Origin: Tanypteryx hageni
Taxonomy: Eukaryota > Arthropoda > Insecta > Odonata > Petaluridae
Assembly (NCBI GenBank): GCA_028673005.1
Contig: CM054117.1
Span: 35,170,061 to 35,234,060 of the forward strand
Reading direction: 5' to 3'
DNA length: 64,000 nucleotides
This document shows positions 1-10,300 of the stretch, piece by piece (positions within the stretch are counted from its first letter, which is position 1; each line of letters opens with the position of its first letter). The notes beneath the pieces were generated by a model, which worked only from the letters and a program-made list of their open reading frames with translations, was not told the DNA's origin and did no database searches. Made by a program: the position numbers and the translations under genes.

Positions 1-630
1 GTATGATACGAGAAAATTCAACTTTTGAATGAAATACAGAACCTCCAAACACTGTCAATAAAGAATTAAAAATTCCTCGTGATTTAAACATCTTCAGGAA
101 AATAATTAACAAAAATTTTAACAGTACAAAGCAAGTACGATAAACGTGGCCACGGCAATGGCTTGAAAACAAATCCTCGTGATATAACAATTATGTATGA
201 ACCGCGAGAAAACTAATGCGACCGAACGTAATCAATCCAAATCACAGATTAAAGTATAGAATGGCTGTGGGAAAGACTGCGTAGTGCACTTCCTCCTTAT
301 CGGTACAGAAAAGGTCCTTCAAGTCTAAGTGGATATTTGTAAATATATTTTGAGTAACAAAGAGCACGTTCGGTGACGCCATATTTAAGTCTCTCAAGAA
401 ATGCAGGCTATAGGAAAAATCCGTGATATAGTGGACACACGAAGAATTCATGGATAAAAAAGACGGTCTTTGTGACCCAAAGAGCTTTCGCAAACCTCCG
501 AGTTTCTTCGATCTGTTATTTAGTTCGTTAAAGTGAACGACGAAATTTCGTTGAACGAGAGTTACCCGTACATCTTATCGTAGGGGTAGCCGTTATCAAG
601 AAAATCAAAAAGAACGTCGTAATTCGCTTT
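1..630. other. Unassigned AT-rich sequence
   Basis: Short ORFs only, no recognised motif. It is downstream of the lipase on its strand. Confidence 0.5.
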
Positions 631-639
631 GGGCCTATA

Positions 640-850
640 AAAATTTATGCATTGTTGGGTTGCTGTTAACGAAAACAATCTTCGTTGTAGTTAAAGTAAT
701 CTGCTATAATTATGAAAATACTTTGTTTCCATACGGATGCATGCAGCAAGCGGAAGAAAATGGATTATCTACGACGAAGAAAATAACGTTAACGTAATTA
801 TTACTACTATGTAACTAAAGCGAGTTATTTTTTCAAATAATTTTGTTTGA
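640..850. repeat. Old repeat N shared with 40630-40920
   Basis: GAAAACAATCTTCGT and a following GCGAG...TTTTTAAATAATTT-type block recur in the same order at 40640-40655 and 40890-40915. The other copy lies within the hAT at 39926, so this may be a second, solo part of that family. Confidence 0.4.
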
Positions 851-1044
851 CTAAATACAACTGATGAGAAAATAAATCGGTTAATAAAAGATTAATATTT
901 CTCTAGTATCACTTATGAAACATCGTAGTAGTATTAATCCTGTACCTACATTATTTACTGTATGGTCCAAAGGAGAATAAACTTGAATTGATTTTTAAAT
1001 GCGTCGGCTGCTATGGTCATTTTGCCTGTCATCAAATGGACGCA

Positions 1045-1115
1045 CGCGCAGAAGGGAGGAGGGCAACCCTTTGCCGGCATTAGCCTACTCTTTACAAAAA
1101 GCACCAAGGCGGCCA
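1045..1115 (-). repeat. SINE family A fragment
   Basis: GGGAGGAGGGCAACCC, GCCGGCATTAGCCTACTC and AAAGCACCAAGG(C/A)GGCC match the A-family body. Head and tail are missing. Confidence 0.7.
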
Positions 1116-1711
1116 TTTCATACATCGTTTTGCAGTGTTTATTCACACAAAAATTATCTAAATACGTTTATTAATGCGCCAACTTAGGGGCGGGGAGAAT
1201 TTTTAATAGACATATAACCGGATCGTGTTGCTATGGTATGCGTTCGTTCAAATTACATATATCGTTTAGTTTCAAATACCCCATCGCACGAAACGCGCCT
1301 ATTTGTGATACACTGCACACTTTCCTAACTTGTTTATTGTTATTTTGGTAAGTTGTTTTGATGTGCTGTTAAGGTTAACTCAGCGATCCTTAGAGCTGAT
1401 CGACAAAAGGTGGATAAGTTCGTGCGTGATGGGTTGCGATCAATTCCTTATCATGCCGCTTGCAATCTTCACGGACTCAAGAAAACACTATCGTCGAATC
1501 TCCTCTGAAAAAAAAAATGTTCGTGCAAAAACCACCATCACGTCATTTATCTCCGAATTTCCTTGATAAGCATATAATTTCTAGATTGTTTTCCGGCCGT
1601 TGATTATTTCGGCCATTGCAGTGACTGTCTCTCGATGCTGGTCGCGGGTTCGAATCCTGCCGATTGCATATTTGTTAGTGATCGTCTTTTTACTTACTTT
1701 ATAGGGGAAAT

Positions 1712-2386
1712 AATTGTTTTCATGAAAAAAAATGATTTCGAGATATCAACGGAAATACACGTTTTGAGGTCCCCTGATCACGTTTTGACCATTTTATCGT
1801 TGGTGTCTGTATGTGATTGGAATTTTTTTGGGCACACTAACTCAAAAACTATTAATCAGATCCACGCGAAATTTATATTTGACATTTTTGTTAAAATAAC
1901 AAGAGTTGATTAGTTTTTAGTAAAACTCAGTCGACCGGAAGTGGGTGTTTACTCTGTCACATCAGTGTTTTTGAAATGTTTCCTTTAATATTTGATTAAC
2001 GTAAAAAAGTATTGTAATAAAAGTTGTAGGAAATTTAATTTTGTATGACCTTTGTTTGAAACATTTTCCCTTATAATGCATTGTTTAAGAGATATTTTAA
2101 AAACTAATGTTTTAGCTGCCATCATCACACCACCTACCGGTGACTATTGGAAACAATTTACGCTTGCGTCTTAATAACGCTCCTTTCTTTCTATTTTCTT
2201 CATTGTTGGAGCTTCGTGGCTATATCCAATATCAGAAGGCTACGGTTTCAGATTATTTCTGTTCTTTGTAGTCTTAAAAAATTTCTCGCTGTTCCCTAAA
2301 ATATTTATTATCATTTAACCAAGTTGGAATTTTTATAAATATTACAGGTATGGAGATAGTCAGGTGGTGGCCACACCAGATTTTTT
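1712..2386 (+). repeat. Repeat family R, copy R1
   Basis: Starts near TTGTTTTCATGAAAAAAAAT, then CACGTTTTGACC, a GTCTGTATGTGATTGG block, AGTGGGTGTTTACTC, and a 3' end with ACGCTCCTTT...TTGTTGGAGCTTC and a GGTGGTGGCCACACC hairpin before CAGATTTTTT. A tRNA-like B box (GGGTTCGAATCCT, 1646-1658) lies just upstream and may be a SINE head. Confidence 0.8.
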
Positions 2387-2389
2387 GTT

Positions 2390-3440
2390 GTCGTTACGCT
2401 CATTATGAAAGACCTGCAACGGCTGCTTATGAGCTATTTAAAATAAATGAATAAATAAAGGTAGTATCACGTACAGTGTGCGAATTTAGCACTGATTAAA
2501 ATGTTGCTGCTACTCTTTGATTTGAACACATTCTTCAAAACAATGAAATGTTAATCATATATGATTATACTGAAAAGGGATTGGGTCATTCCGCTAACTA
2601 TATGTTTTAACTATGGCCGAAAAACATTTTTATTACATTATGACCGTGTTTATTGCCTGTTAAGTGGTCTCAACCGCTCGGGATAAAGGACTCGCCAGCA
2701 GCCTTTTTTCCCCAAAGGACGTTTGTATTACTTAGCAAACTGGTTAGTCAAGTGGTAGAGCAATTAATTTTCACACGCAAACGTATTAAGGAACCTTAGT
2801 AAAGGAGCGAAACCTTTCTATCTTAGCCTACTCTTCGCGACTTGATCTTTTAATCGGACAATCTTTTTGCAACACGCAATCTGGCGAAAATGAGATGGAA
2901 GTTGCGAACTTGCGTGTGTGAGCACGATCATCTTCAATTTGGTAGATAATGTGCGAACGCCAAGAGCGAGTGACCCTCTTATTCTGTTGCCATAGTGATC
3001 GATTTTGTTTATGCTTAAGATACTCGCAATTATTAAAGGAAATTTGAGGAAACCGGAATTTGGGGAAATTTCACATGCAAAAATAATTCTTCAAGGGTCG
3101 ATTTCTCTACACCAATGTACGTTGAAGTTTGAAAGTCGAATTCTAGAATTTTGATTCTTTCGTGAACGACCTAAGCGTAAAATGGCGGTGTTTAATTTGT
3201 TTTACTGCGAATAACGAATTAAATGAACAATTTTCATTACAATTTTGCCGGAGAATTATCTAGAAGTTCAGCGGCAGTTTGTTATACTTATGATGATTTT
3301 CTTATTGAAAACCGTGATCGCGTTCCTCCAGTTAGGAGTTGTAAAGCTAAAATAAAATCGGTTCATCGCATTTGCCATTCCTGTTTTCCATCTGATTTCT
3401 GTTAAGTTTCTACGGCCGGCGAAATATCGCGAAGTATAAA
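2390..3440. other. Unassigned, between R1 and R2
   Basis: AGTGGTAGAGCA at 2751 is an isolated A-box-like string with no B box. Nothing else supported. Confidence 0.5.
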
Positions 3441-3442
3441 GT

Positions 3443-4224
3443 AGGTATTGTTTTCATGAAAAAAAATCGAATTCGGGATTTCAAAGGAAATAAATGTTTC
3501 AAGGCCCCCTAAACACGTTTTGACTATTTTCTTGATGATGTATGTGTGTCTGTCGGTCTGTATGTGATAGGATATTGTGGTCGCTATAACTCAAGAAATT
3601 ACACTCATATCAATACCAAATTTTAAATTTAGAAAGAGTACTATATAATAAAGAGCTGATTAGGTTTTGGTAGCAATCTATCAAACGAAAGTGAATGTTT
3701 ACTCTAGTGATGTTTTGGTTTTTGGCAAATAACTCTTTTAAATCTTCATAAATGTAAATTTTGTTTATTATAAACCTCACAGGTAATATTATTCTATATA
3801 ACTTTTGTTTGAAACATTTTTTTGTAGAACGCATTGTTAAGGAGATATTAAATTTATTTAATATTTGCTTTAATATTTGTTGAATGTAAAACAGTACTGG
3901 AATGAAAGTCGTAGGAAATTTAATTTTCTACAACCTTTGTTCGAAACATATTTTAAAGATATTTTAAAAACTAAATTTTTTAGTTGCCACCCCCACCGGC
4001 GACTATTGTAAACACATTACGCTCCTTTTTATTTTCTTAATTGTTGGAGCTTCAGGGCTATATCCAATATCAGATGCCTACGGCTTTAGTTTATTTCTGT
4101 TCTTTGTAAAGTCTAAATTTTTCTCGCAGTTCCTTAAAATATTTTTTATCATTTAACTTATTTGGAATTTTTAGAAATATTACAGGTATGGAGAAAGTCA
4201 TGTGGTGGCCACATCAGATTTTTT
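3443..4224 (+). repeat. Repeat family R, copy R2
   Basis: The best-preserved copy, ending in the perfect hairpin ATGTGG-TGG-CCACAT followed by CAGATTTTTT. About 120 bp in the middle is tandemly duplicated (3725-3850 and 3860-3975 both contain the CTTTTGTTTGAAAC-type block). It directly abuts E1. Confidence 0.8.
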
Positions 4225-4917
4225 AACCTACTTTCCAGAATGGAAATAGGCTTATAGTGTCTCCGTTGTGTCTGTCTGTCTGCCCGTCCCCCCTATTAAC
4301 TTTTGAACTAAGGGATCGATTTTCATGACACTTGGTGGAAATCTCTTGCTACTGAAGCCGAGCTCCTGAGGATAATTTTGTTGCGAAGATTAAAAGTCCC
4401 GGGTTCTATTCCAGCAGCAATCCTTCCCATTTGATTTACATGGGAGATCTGACAACCATCGTGCAGGATAATTATCTCTTGGATATTAAAACATCTTAGA
4501 ATTGTAATGTCAGAGCGGGATTTGTACTATTCTCCGAGGAAAGGAATGGAAATTCTAATTTTTATCGTAGAATTTCGTTTGTTGATTGTATGCCTTCGAA
4601 TTTTGTGTAAATATTGGCGTTTATGCAGTTTTATCACCCCTTACGAGAGTGTTGCCATCGCAACGACTATTGTTGGACTCGGACTTGGTATATTCTAGTA
4701 CATACACGCGTTATTTTTGCCACACAAATACGCGTGATCCATTTAGTTTTTCGTTCGAATGTATTTGTAATATTTTATAACGCTAAATTATGAAATTTGG
4801 GAACACAAAGAGCAACTCATCCGCGATGATTTTAAAGCTATTAAAGCCAATATAAGTATTAAATAAACAATTACGCGGAAATTAGTTATCATTAGTTCCG
4901 CTTGGATAATCTTGTTT
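4225..4917 (+). repeat. Repeat family E, copy E1 (empty hAT site)
   Basis: Begins with a hairpin, CCTACTTTCC-AGAAT-GGAAATAGG, then GTCTGTCTGTCTG, CGATTTTCATGACACTTGG, an internal tRNA T-arm-like segment (CCCGGGTTCTATTCC), a TATTCTAGTACATACACGCG site, and a 3' end with GCGGAA...TTCCGC. It matches E2 along its whole length apart from the hAT inserted in E2. Confidence 0.82.
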
Positions 4918-5049
4918 GTAATGCACGCATGAGTATCCAGGCTATATGCAAGGCAAAGACCATAAGATGAGTTGGTTAATTCATCCACGGACTGTCTGAT
5001 TGATAGAGAAATTTTCCTTTCCGAGAAATCAAACTGAAAATTCGAAGTG

Positions 5050-5225
5050 CAGTCAGGTCTCGATTTAGCGACCTCGTATGCCACCCATGATTCGTTATGA
5101 ACAAAACTTCCATCTTACATTTAGAGCATCCATAGAGCAAGCATATACATCGATTTACCGCCACCCCCGCTTTAGTGCCAATGTCAGTGATGGACAAACG
5201 GTGGCGTTAAATCGGGGTTTGACCG
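5050..5225. mobile_element. MITE T, copy 1 (176 bp)
   Basis: Inverted ends CAGTCAGGTCTCGATTTAGC and (complement) CGGTCAAACCCCGATTTAAC. The interior matches the copy at 34332-34504 in reverse orientation (CCACCCATGATTC, AACTTCCATCTTA, GTCAGTGATGG). TIR type and size fit a Tc1/mariner or pogo-derived MITE. The TA duplication is not clear. Confidence 0.7.
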
Positions 5226-5290
5226 CACAACTCTTCGAGATAAAGATTGAGCATTTTACGTTGTTTTGTCGTTTATGTGCACATGTAAGG

Positions 5291-6469
5291 CAGGGGCTCC
5301 CAAACCCAGGATCGCGACCCGAACTTGGGTCGCGAAGGCCATATGACGGGTCGCGGATGACCGCCAGTCCCAAAGTGAAAAACTGTAACTTTTCGATACT
5401 AGCAAGAATAAATGTAAATAAGGACCACCAAGAGAGGCAAGAAATAAACTTGATCCTCAGCATGATCTGCACTGCGCTCTCTCCATTAATATTAAACCAA
5501 GGTTGGATCAGCTGATCACGAAGGTGCAACAACATCATGGAAGCCAACAAAGACGAGGGGCTTGCATTAACAATCAGCCGAGAAAACAGTGGTGTTTATA
5601 TTTTTACTAATTTCAAGTAAATTTGTGCTTGCAGCTTTCTTTGCTCTGAAAATTTTTTAAAATTTTTCCCACAATTTCAGTAAAGGAATGGTCCCATTTT
5701 GTTTTTCATGCACCCATTCCAAAAATTGAACTTGACACAGAAAAAAAAATTGGAAGAAATTTGGCGATTGTAAGGTTCCCTAAACACGTTCTGACTAGTT
5801 TCGCGATGATGTTTGTGTCTGTCTCTCTGTCTATCGGTCTGTATGTGATAGATTTTTGTGGGCGCTCTAACTCAATAACCATTTATCAGGTCAACGCAAA
5901 ATTTTATATTTAACATTTTTATAAAAGTTAAAAGATCTGATTAGTTTTTGGTAAAAATCGGTCTACCGAAAGTGGGTGTTTACTCTTGTCACTTATCCGT
6001 TATTTTGGAATATTTGTCTTTATATTCGATAAATGTAAAAAGTATTGGAATAAAATTTGTAGGAAATTTAACTTTCTACAACCTTTGTTTGATACATTTT
6101 CCATATAATGCATTGTTTAAGAGATATCTTATATTTTTAGCTGCCACCACTACGCCACCTACCGAAGACTATTGTTAACAATTGACGCTTAGTTACGTCT
6201 TAGTAACGCTCCTTTTTCTTTTCTTAATTGTCAACCGGAAGTAAATATTGACAACGATCCCAGAGCTAACAACATGTAATTTGCCATATAAATATGGAGA
6301 AAGTCATGTGTTGCCCACATCAGTTTATTTAAAAATTTTTATTTAATATTATGCTAATAAATCTACGGCTATTTTCTAGGGTGCTGAGCAGGCACCGGTA
6401 CCATTTGGGTAGCAAGGCGAATGTGATTTCAAATTTTGAGTCGTAGACAAAAAAGTTTGGGAACCACTG
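5291..6469. mobile_element. Non-autonomous hAT carrying a nested R copy
   Basis: Left end CAGGGGCTCCCAAACCC; right end, as complement, CAGTGGTTCCCAAACTTTTT. Flanking 8-mers ATGTAAGG and GGTTAAGG share only the last five bases, so the duplication is decayed. Subterminal repeats of GGGTCGCGA are at 5310-5360. Repeat R3 interrupts it. Stop-free stretches here translate repeat DNA, not a protein. Confidence 0.65.
5740..6327 (+). repeat. Repeat family R, copy R3 (inside a hAT)
   Basis: Same block order as R1 and R2: GTCTGTCTCTCTGTC microsatellite, GTATGTGATAG, AGTGGGTGTTTACTC, ACGCTCCTTTTTC, and terminal hairpin ATGTG-TTGCC-CACAT. The 5' end is diverged. Confidence 0.8.
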
Positions 6470-7360
6470 GGTTAAGGAATCAATTTTATCTTTTGACGAC
6501 GAAGTTTGGGGATCACGGGAAAGCTTTAAAAGACGAGAAAGACTTTCCTTAATCGTAAAATTTGCAAATTTGGGCATTTGCATAATTACTACGATCTTTG
6601 CAAATACCCAATTACGTAAAGTAGCAGGGGGGTCCAATAGGATTTCGATGTTCGCCATACTTGTGCCCGTCTCGGCATCATATTCGCCACACGGTACAAG
6701 ATATATGCAATATTAATAAATACGATGAGCAATTTTATAAACCAACATCAAACAAAACTGCACACATTACACTACAGTAGCTTTTGAGTTTTAAAAGCTG
6801 ACATAAAATAACTATTTATGGCTCTCATACCTCCTATGTAAGTGATTAATTCAAAGTCTGATTAACATCAGAACCGGGAAAAGGCATTTTTGCGCCCTAG
6901 ACAAGGTTTAAATATTGCGCCCCCTTCCAACGAAAGCATACAGTACGCAATTTTACCTCTCAAAACAATCGTTTTTTTAACTCAGAAATACAATAAAATA
7001 TGTTAAATACGTTTTATATTATAAAACGTTACGCTTAAAAGTTAATATTGCTATTTGTTGCCTTGCTTGCCCTGTCCTTGCCCCGGCTTTGATTAATATT
7101 ATATTCTAAATCGCTTGTTATGAAGAACATTTCCACGCATACCAAAAACATAAATTTCGAATGCTGCTTCGAAATTATAAAAGATATAACTGATGAATAG
7201 CATCAATTCGTCACTTGTTAACGTCCGATTCGCCACATGAGGCTTAATAATAAACATATTGGGCACCCGTGATTTAGAGATATATCAATCGTTTTTCTCG
7301 CGACCGTTGCTCATCGGCATAACTTTGCATTTAAACAAATATCGAAAATTACCATCCAGA
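6470..7360. other. Lipase 3' flank
   Basis: Holds worn GCGCCC(C/T) repeat-end strings at 6890 and 7075. No 3' UTR signal could be fixed. Confidence 0.4.
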
Positions 7361-7397
7361 TTAAAACTGACATCTACTTTCCATATAATTCCTGTCC
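7361..7397 (-). CDS. Probable last lipase exon
   Basis: After the exon 6 donor, the first in-phase acceptor giving a short tail is CGCAG at 7400-7398. It yields T-DRNYMESRCQF and a TAA at 7363-7361. A second AG six bases on (exon start 7391) keeps the frame and gives T-NYMESRCQF with the same stop. The family usually ends G-x-Y-Y-L-x-T plus a few residues, so RNYMES is plausible but not diagnostic. No clear polyadenylation signal was recognised downstream. Confidence 0.45.
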
Positions 7398-10300
7398 CTG
7401 CGGTCTGACCAACTTATAACGACGGTGGATGACTGGTATGATAAAAATAATACGTTATTAATTCTCTCGGCAAAATTAATACGTGTAATTTCTTACGTCT
7501 GTCTCGTGCTGAGTCCCATGTACACGGGTTCTTCATCTTCGACGTCCTTTCGGCAGGAACCATTTTCGAATTCACTCCAACTTCGGCAAGGTAGCGCTTC
7601 GAACGCCTTTTCGTTCAACGTTGATTCCGCAAAGAATTCCCAACCTCGCCAATGGCTGCATGAGTCTGAAAAGCAAAAAAAACAACAATAAATAAATAAA
7701 CTTTAAATTTGTGTAATGAAATGAAAAAAATAAATGAGAACATATAAATCTATAGATTTACAAGTTGGATTAGTTATTACAGCCATATTCAATCGAATGC
7801 TAAGTGTTTAAGTTTAATCATAATTGAATCAACTAGTAAATGTTTAATTTCTAGTAAACTTTCCGAATTTTTGTGTTTTGTTTTCATTTCAGAGAATAGA
7901 TCTAAAAATTTCCTATAAATGCTTAGTACGTATTATTTTTTAATATCCGGTTTTGGATACACGTTCTTTTTAGTTAAATATACTATTTGATTCACATCAG
8001 TTTTGCTCGTCTAATAATGCTGAACCAGCGGTATTAGTTTATAGCAGGGATGGCAAGTAATGTTTGTGTCGCGTGCCAAGAAAGTAACGTGAATCACCAG
8101 AATTTTTCGCGTGCCACAAGTTTACCCCTTCTCTAAGAAACTTCATATTTGACACAGAAAATGCAAGCTTTACGCCAAGTAAAATCGCACGCATGCCGTG
8201 TATTTTCCATCTCTGTTTTGTCGTATACTTCATGTCTATGAGAAAGTAACGAGTGAACCATAAGCGCGAAACGCATTGAAGCAGATGACTGATGGTTGAT
8301 AATATTATGTTTGGCGTAAACTCGATAAGTTACCATTCACAAACAGCGTGATGAGTGCGCTCACATTTCGCGATGAGGTTCTCGCAACCCGGCTGAATGG
8401 CTTTCCCTCCGTTCGGATAAAAATCAGCGTGTCCGATCCGGCCGGGGACTCCGTAACTTCCGCTGCAAGTGTGGATCACGTCAACAAATTCGGCGTCGGA
8501 TGAGTCGAGTCGCTCCGTTTTGGATTTCAGGAGTCTCACCATGGGAAGCGCTGGTTCGATGCCTGTTGTAAACGTGAAATAAATACTCGAATCAATCGTT
8601 CATCGAGGGTTGCCGATCGCCAGTCAAAATCACGAGAAATGTCGACTCGCGCTTGTTTACGCACAATTACATCAAATATCGCTAAAACGAACGCCGTTAT
8701 CACTAAAATTTCATTGGTAAAACAAAAAGATTTCCATGACCCGGCCGAGAAACTATGGTAGGTGTTTTTCACAACCCGCCACTTTTATAAATACGTTAGT
8801 ATATCGAATTTTATTTATCGGATTATTAATTTTGTTTACGTTGTATTTAATTCAAATCTTGCATTCGCCTACATTAATGTAGAAATAACAATTTTGTTGG
8901 GGAAAAAATATTTTACTTTTAAAAAATAATTATCTTTATGATATATTTTTAAACAATAGTCATTTGAACGAATCTTATGCGCGACTAAATGATTTACACA
9001 TAGTTAAGCAAGTATTGTGTCCTTACTTTCAGGTGATTAAGTAATTTACCGGAATAAATTGAATGTCGAGTTCTATTTGCTTAATTTCTCATCCACAAAA
9101 TGCCGTAATTATATGTCGGGTAAATATTATTATTATGACTGCCACTAGGAGGTTTATACTGCCTTAACCCTTTCAGGAGGCATCTCCGTTTTACGAAGCT
9201 CACCTGTTATGCGCCCGATTCTCCCTTCGGTCACGCGATGTCCGGCTATGCCCGCGACGTGCGCCCCCAGACTAAACCCCACTATGTGGAGATTCTTGAA
9301 GAAGGAATACGACGAAGAAGATAATCTCTTCCGTCGAGGTATGTCGTTGGAATTCAGGCTGGTGGCTCTGTCTAATTCGATCGCTAACGAATCTATGAAG
9401 TGGGCGAGATATCGGCCGACCGCTGGCACGTTCCTCACCGCCCACGGGTACCACGGTCCAGCTGAGAGAGTGTGCCAATCCACCAACAAAATATTCATTC
9501 GCTTAGTCTGGTTCATCTCTGCGCATAGAAAAAAATTCAATGAGTTTTTACTGTTTTAGTCATCGCCTCAGGAGTATTTTAAAAATGTTACTTAGCTATC
9601 AGCCAATAGCCTAAAATAAGAGATTGAATTAAAACAAATCCTTATCGAAAAAAATTCCAAACCTAAAGGCGAGCACATACATTTCACAAGCCCAGCTGGC
9701 CATCATGATAAAGCTCTTCGCCTGACGTACGCTGTTGTAATAGTCTGAGTGAAATGTCCCGAGTATTTTGACGGCATATCCTATGTAAACTGCGATAGAG
9801 AGGATATAAGAAGTTCTCTTCCTCCGATAATAATAGACTGGTGAATTCCTAGGCTTTGGGGAAATTGGATGAGCCCTTCCGTCATCTTTGACGGACTTAA
9901 CGCAGCTTGTTTTGCAGGAGGGCCGGCGATGATGTGTTTTAGTCCAATGCCAAGCGCTGAAATTTTCCGCGATCATCTGGCGAATCGACGCCCTAAGTTC
10001 TTCTGGCTCCCCCTCCTCCAACTTAATCATTATCGCCTTCTCTGTATATTCAGATAAATTAATCGCGTTCGTTTTTAAATATGTTAACCTGAATAATTTT
10101 CGAAGGAGGTTTTTAGAGCAGAAGGGTTCCCCAAAAGTTTCAGAACTGGTGATATATAAAATTGCAGGTATGAAATGAAAATATCTTAACATAGTCACCG
10201 TATAAATAGTCTCCTTGACGAGCCGTACACTTCTTCCAATGGTGTTGCCACGCCTGGAAACATTTTTATCAGGGTCGCCGTCATATTTTGTTCGATTTGT

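Noticed and set aside
2745..2790. tRNA-like A box (AGTGGTAGAGCA)
   Set aside because: No B box at a suitable distance and no repeat body recognised.
5078..5550. Overlapping ORFs of 145 and 131 codons on opposite strands
   Set aside because: They lie in MITE T and the hAT terminus. The translations are of repeat DNA and show no protein motif.
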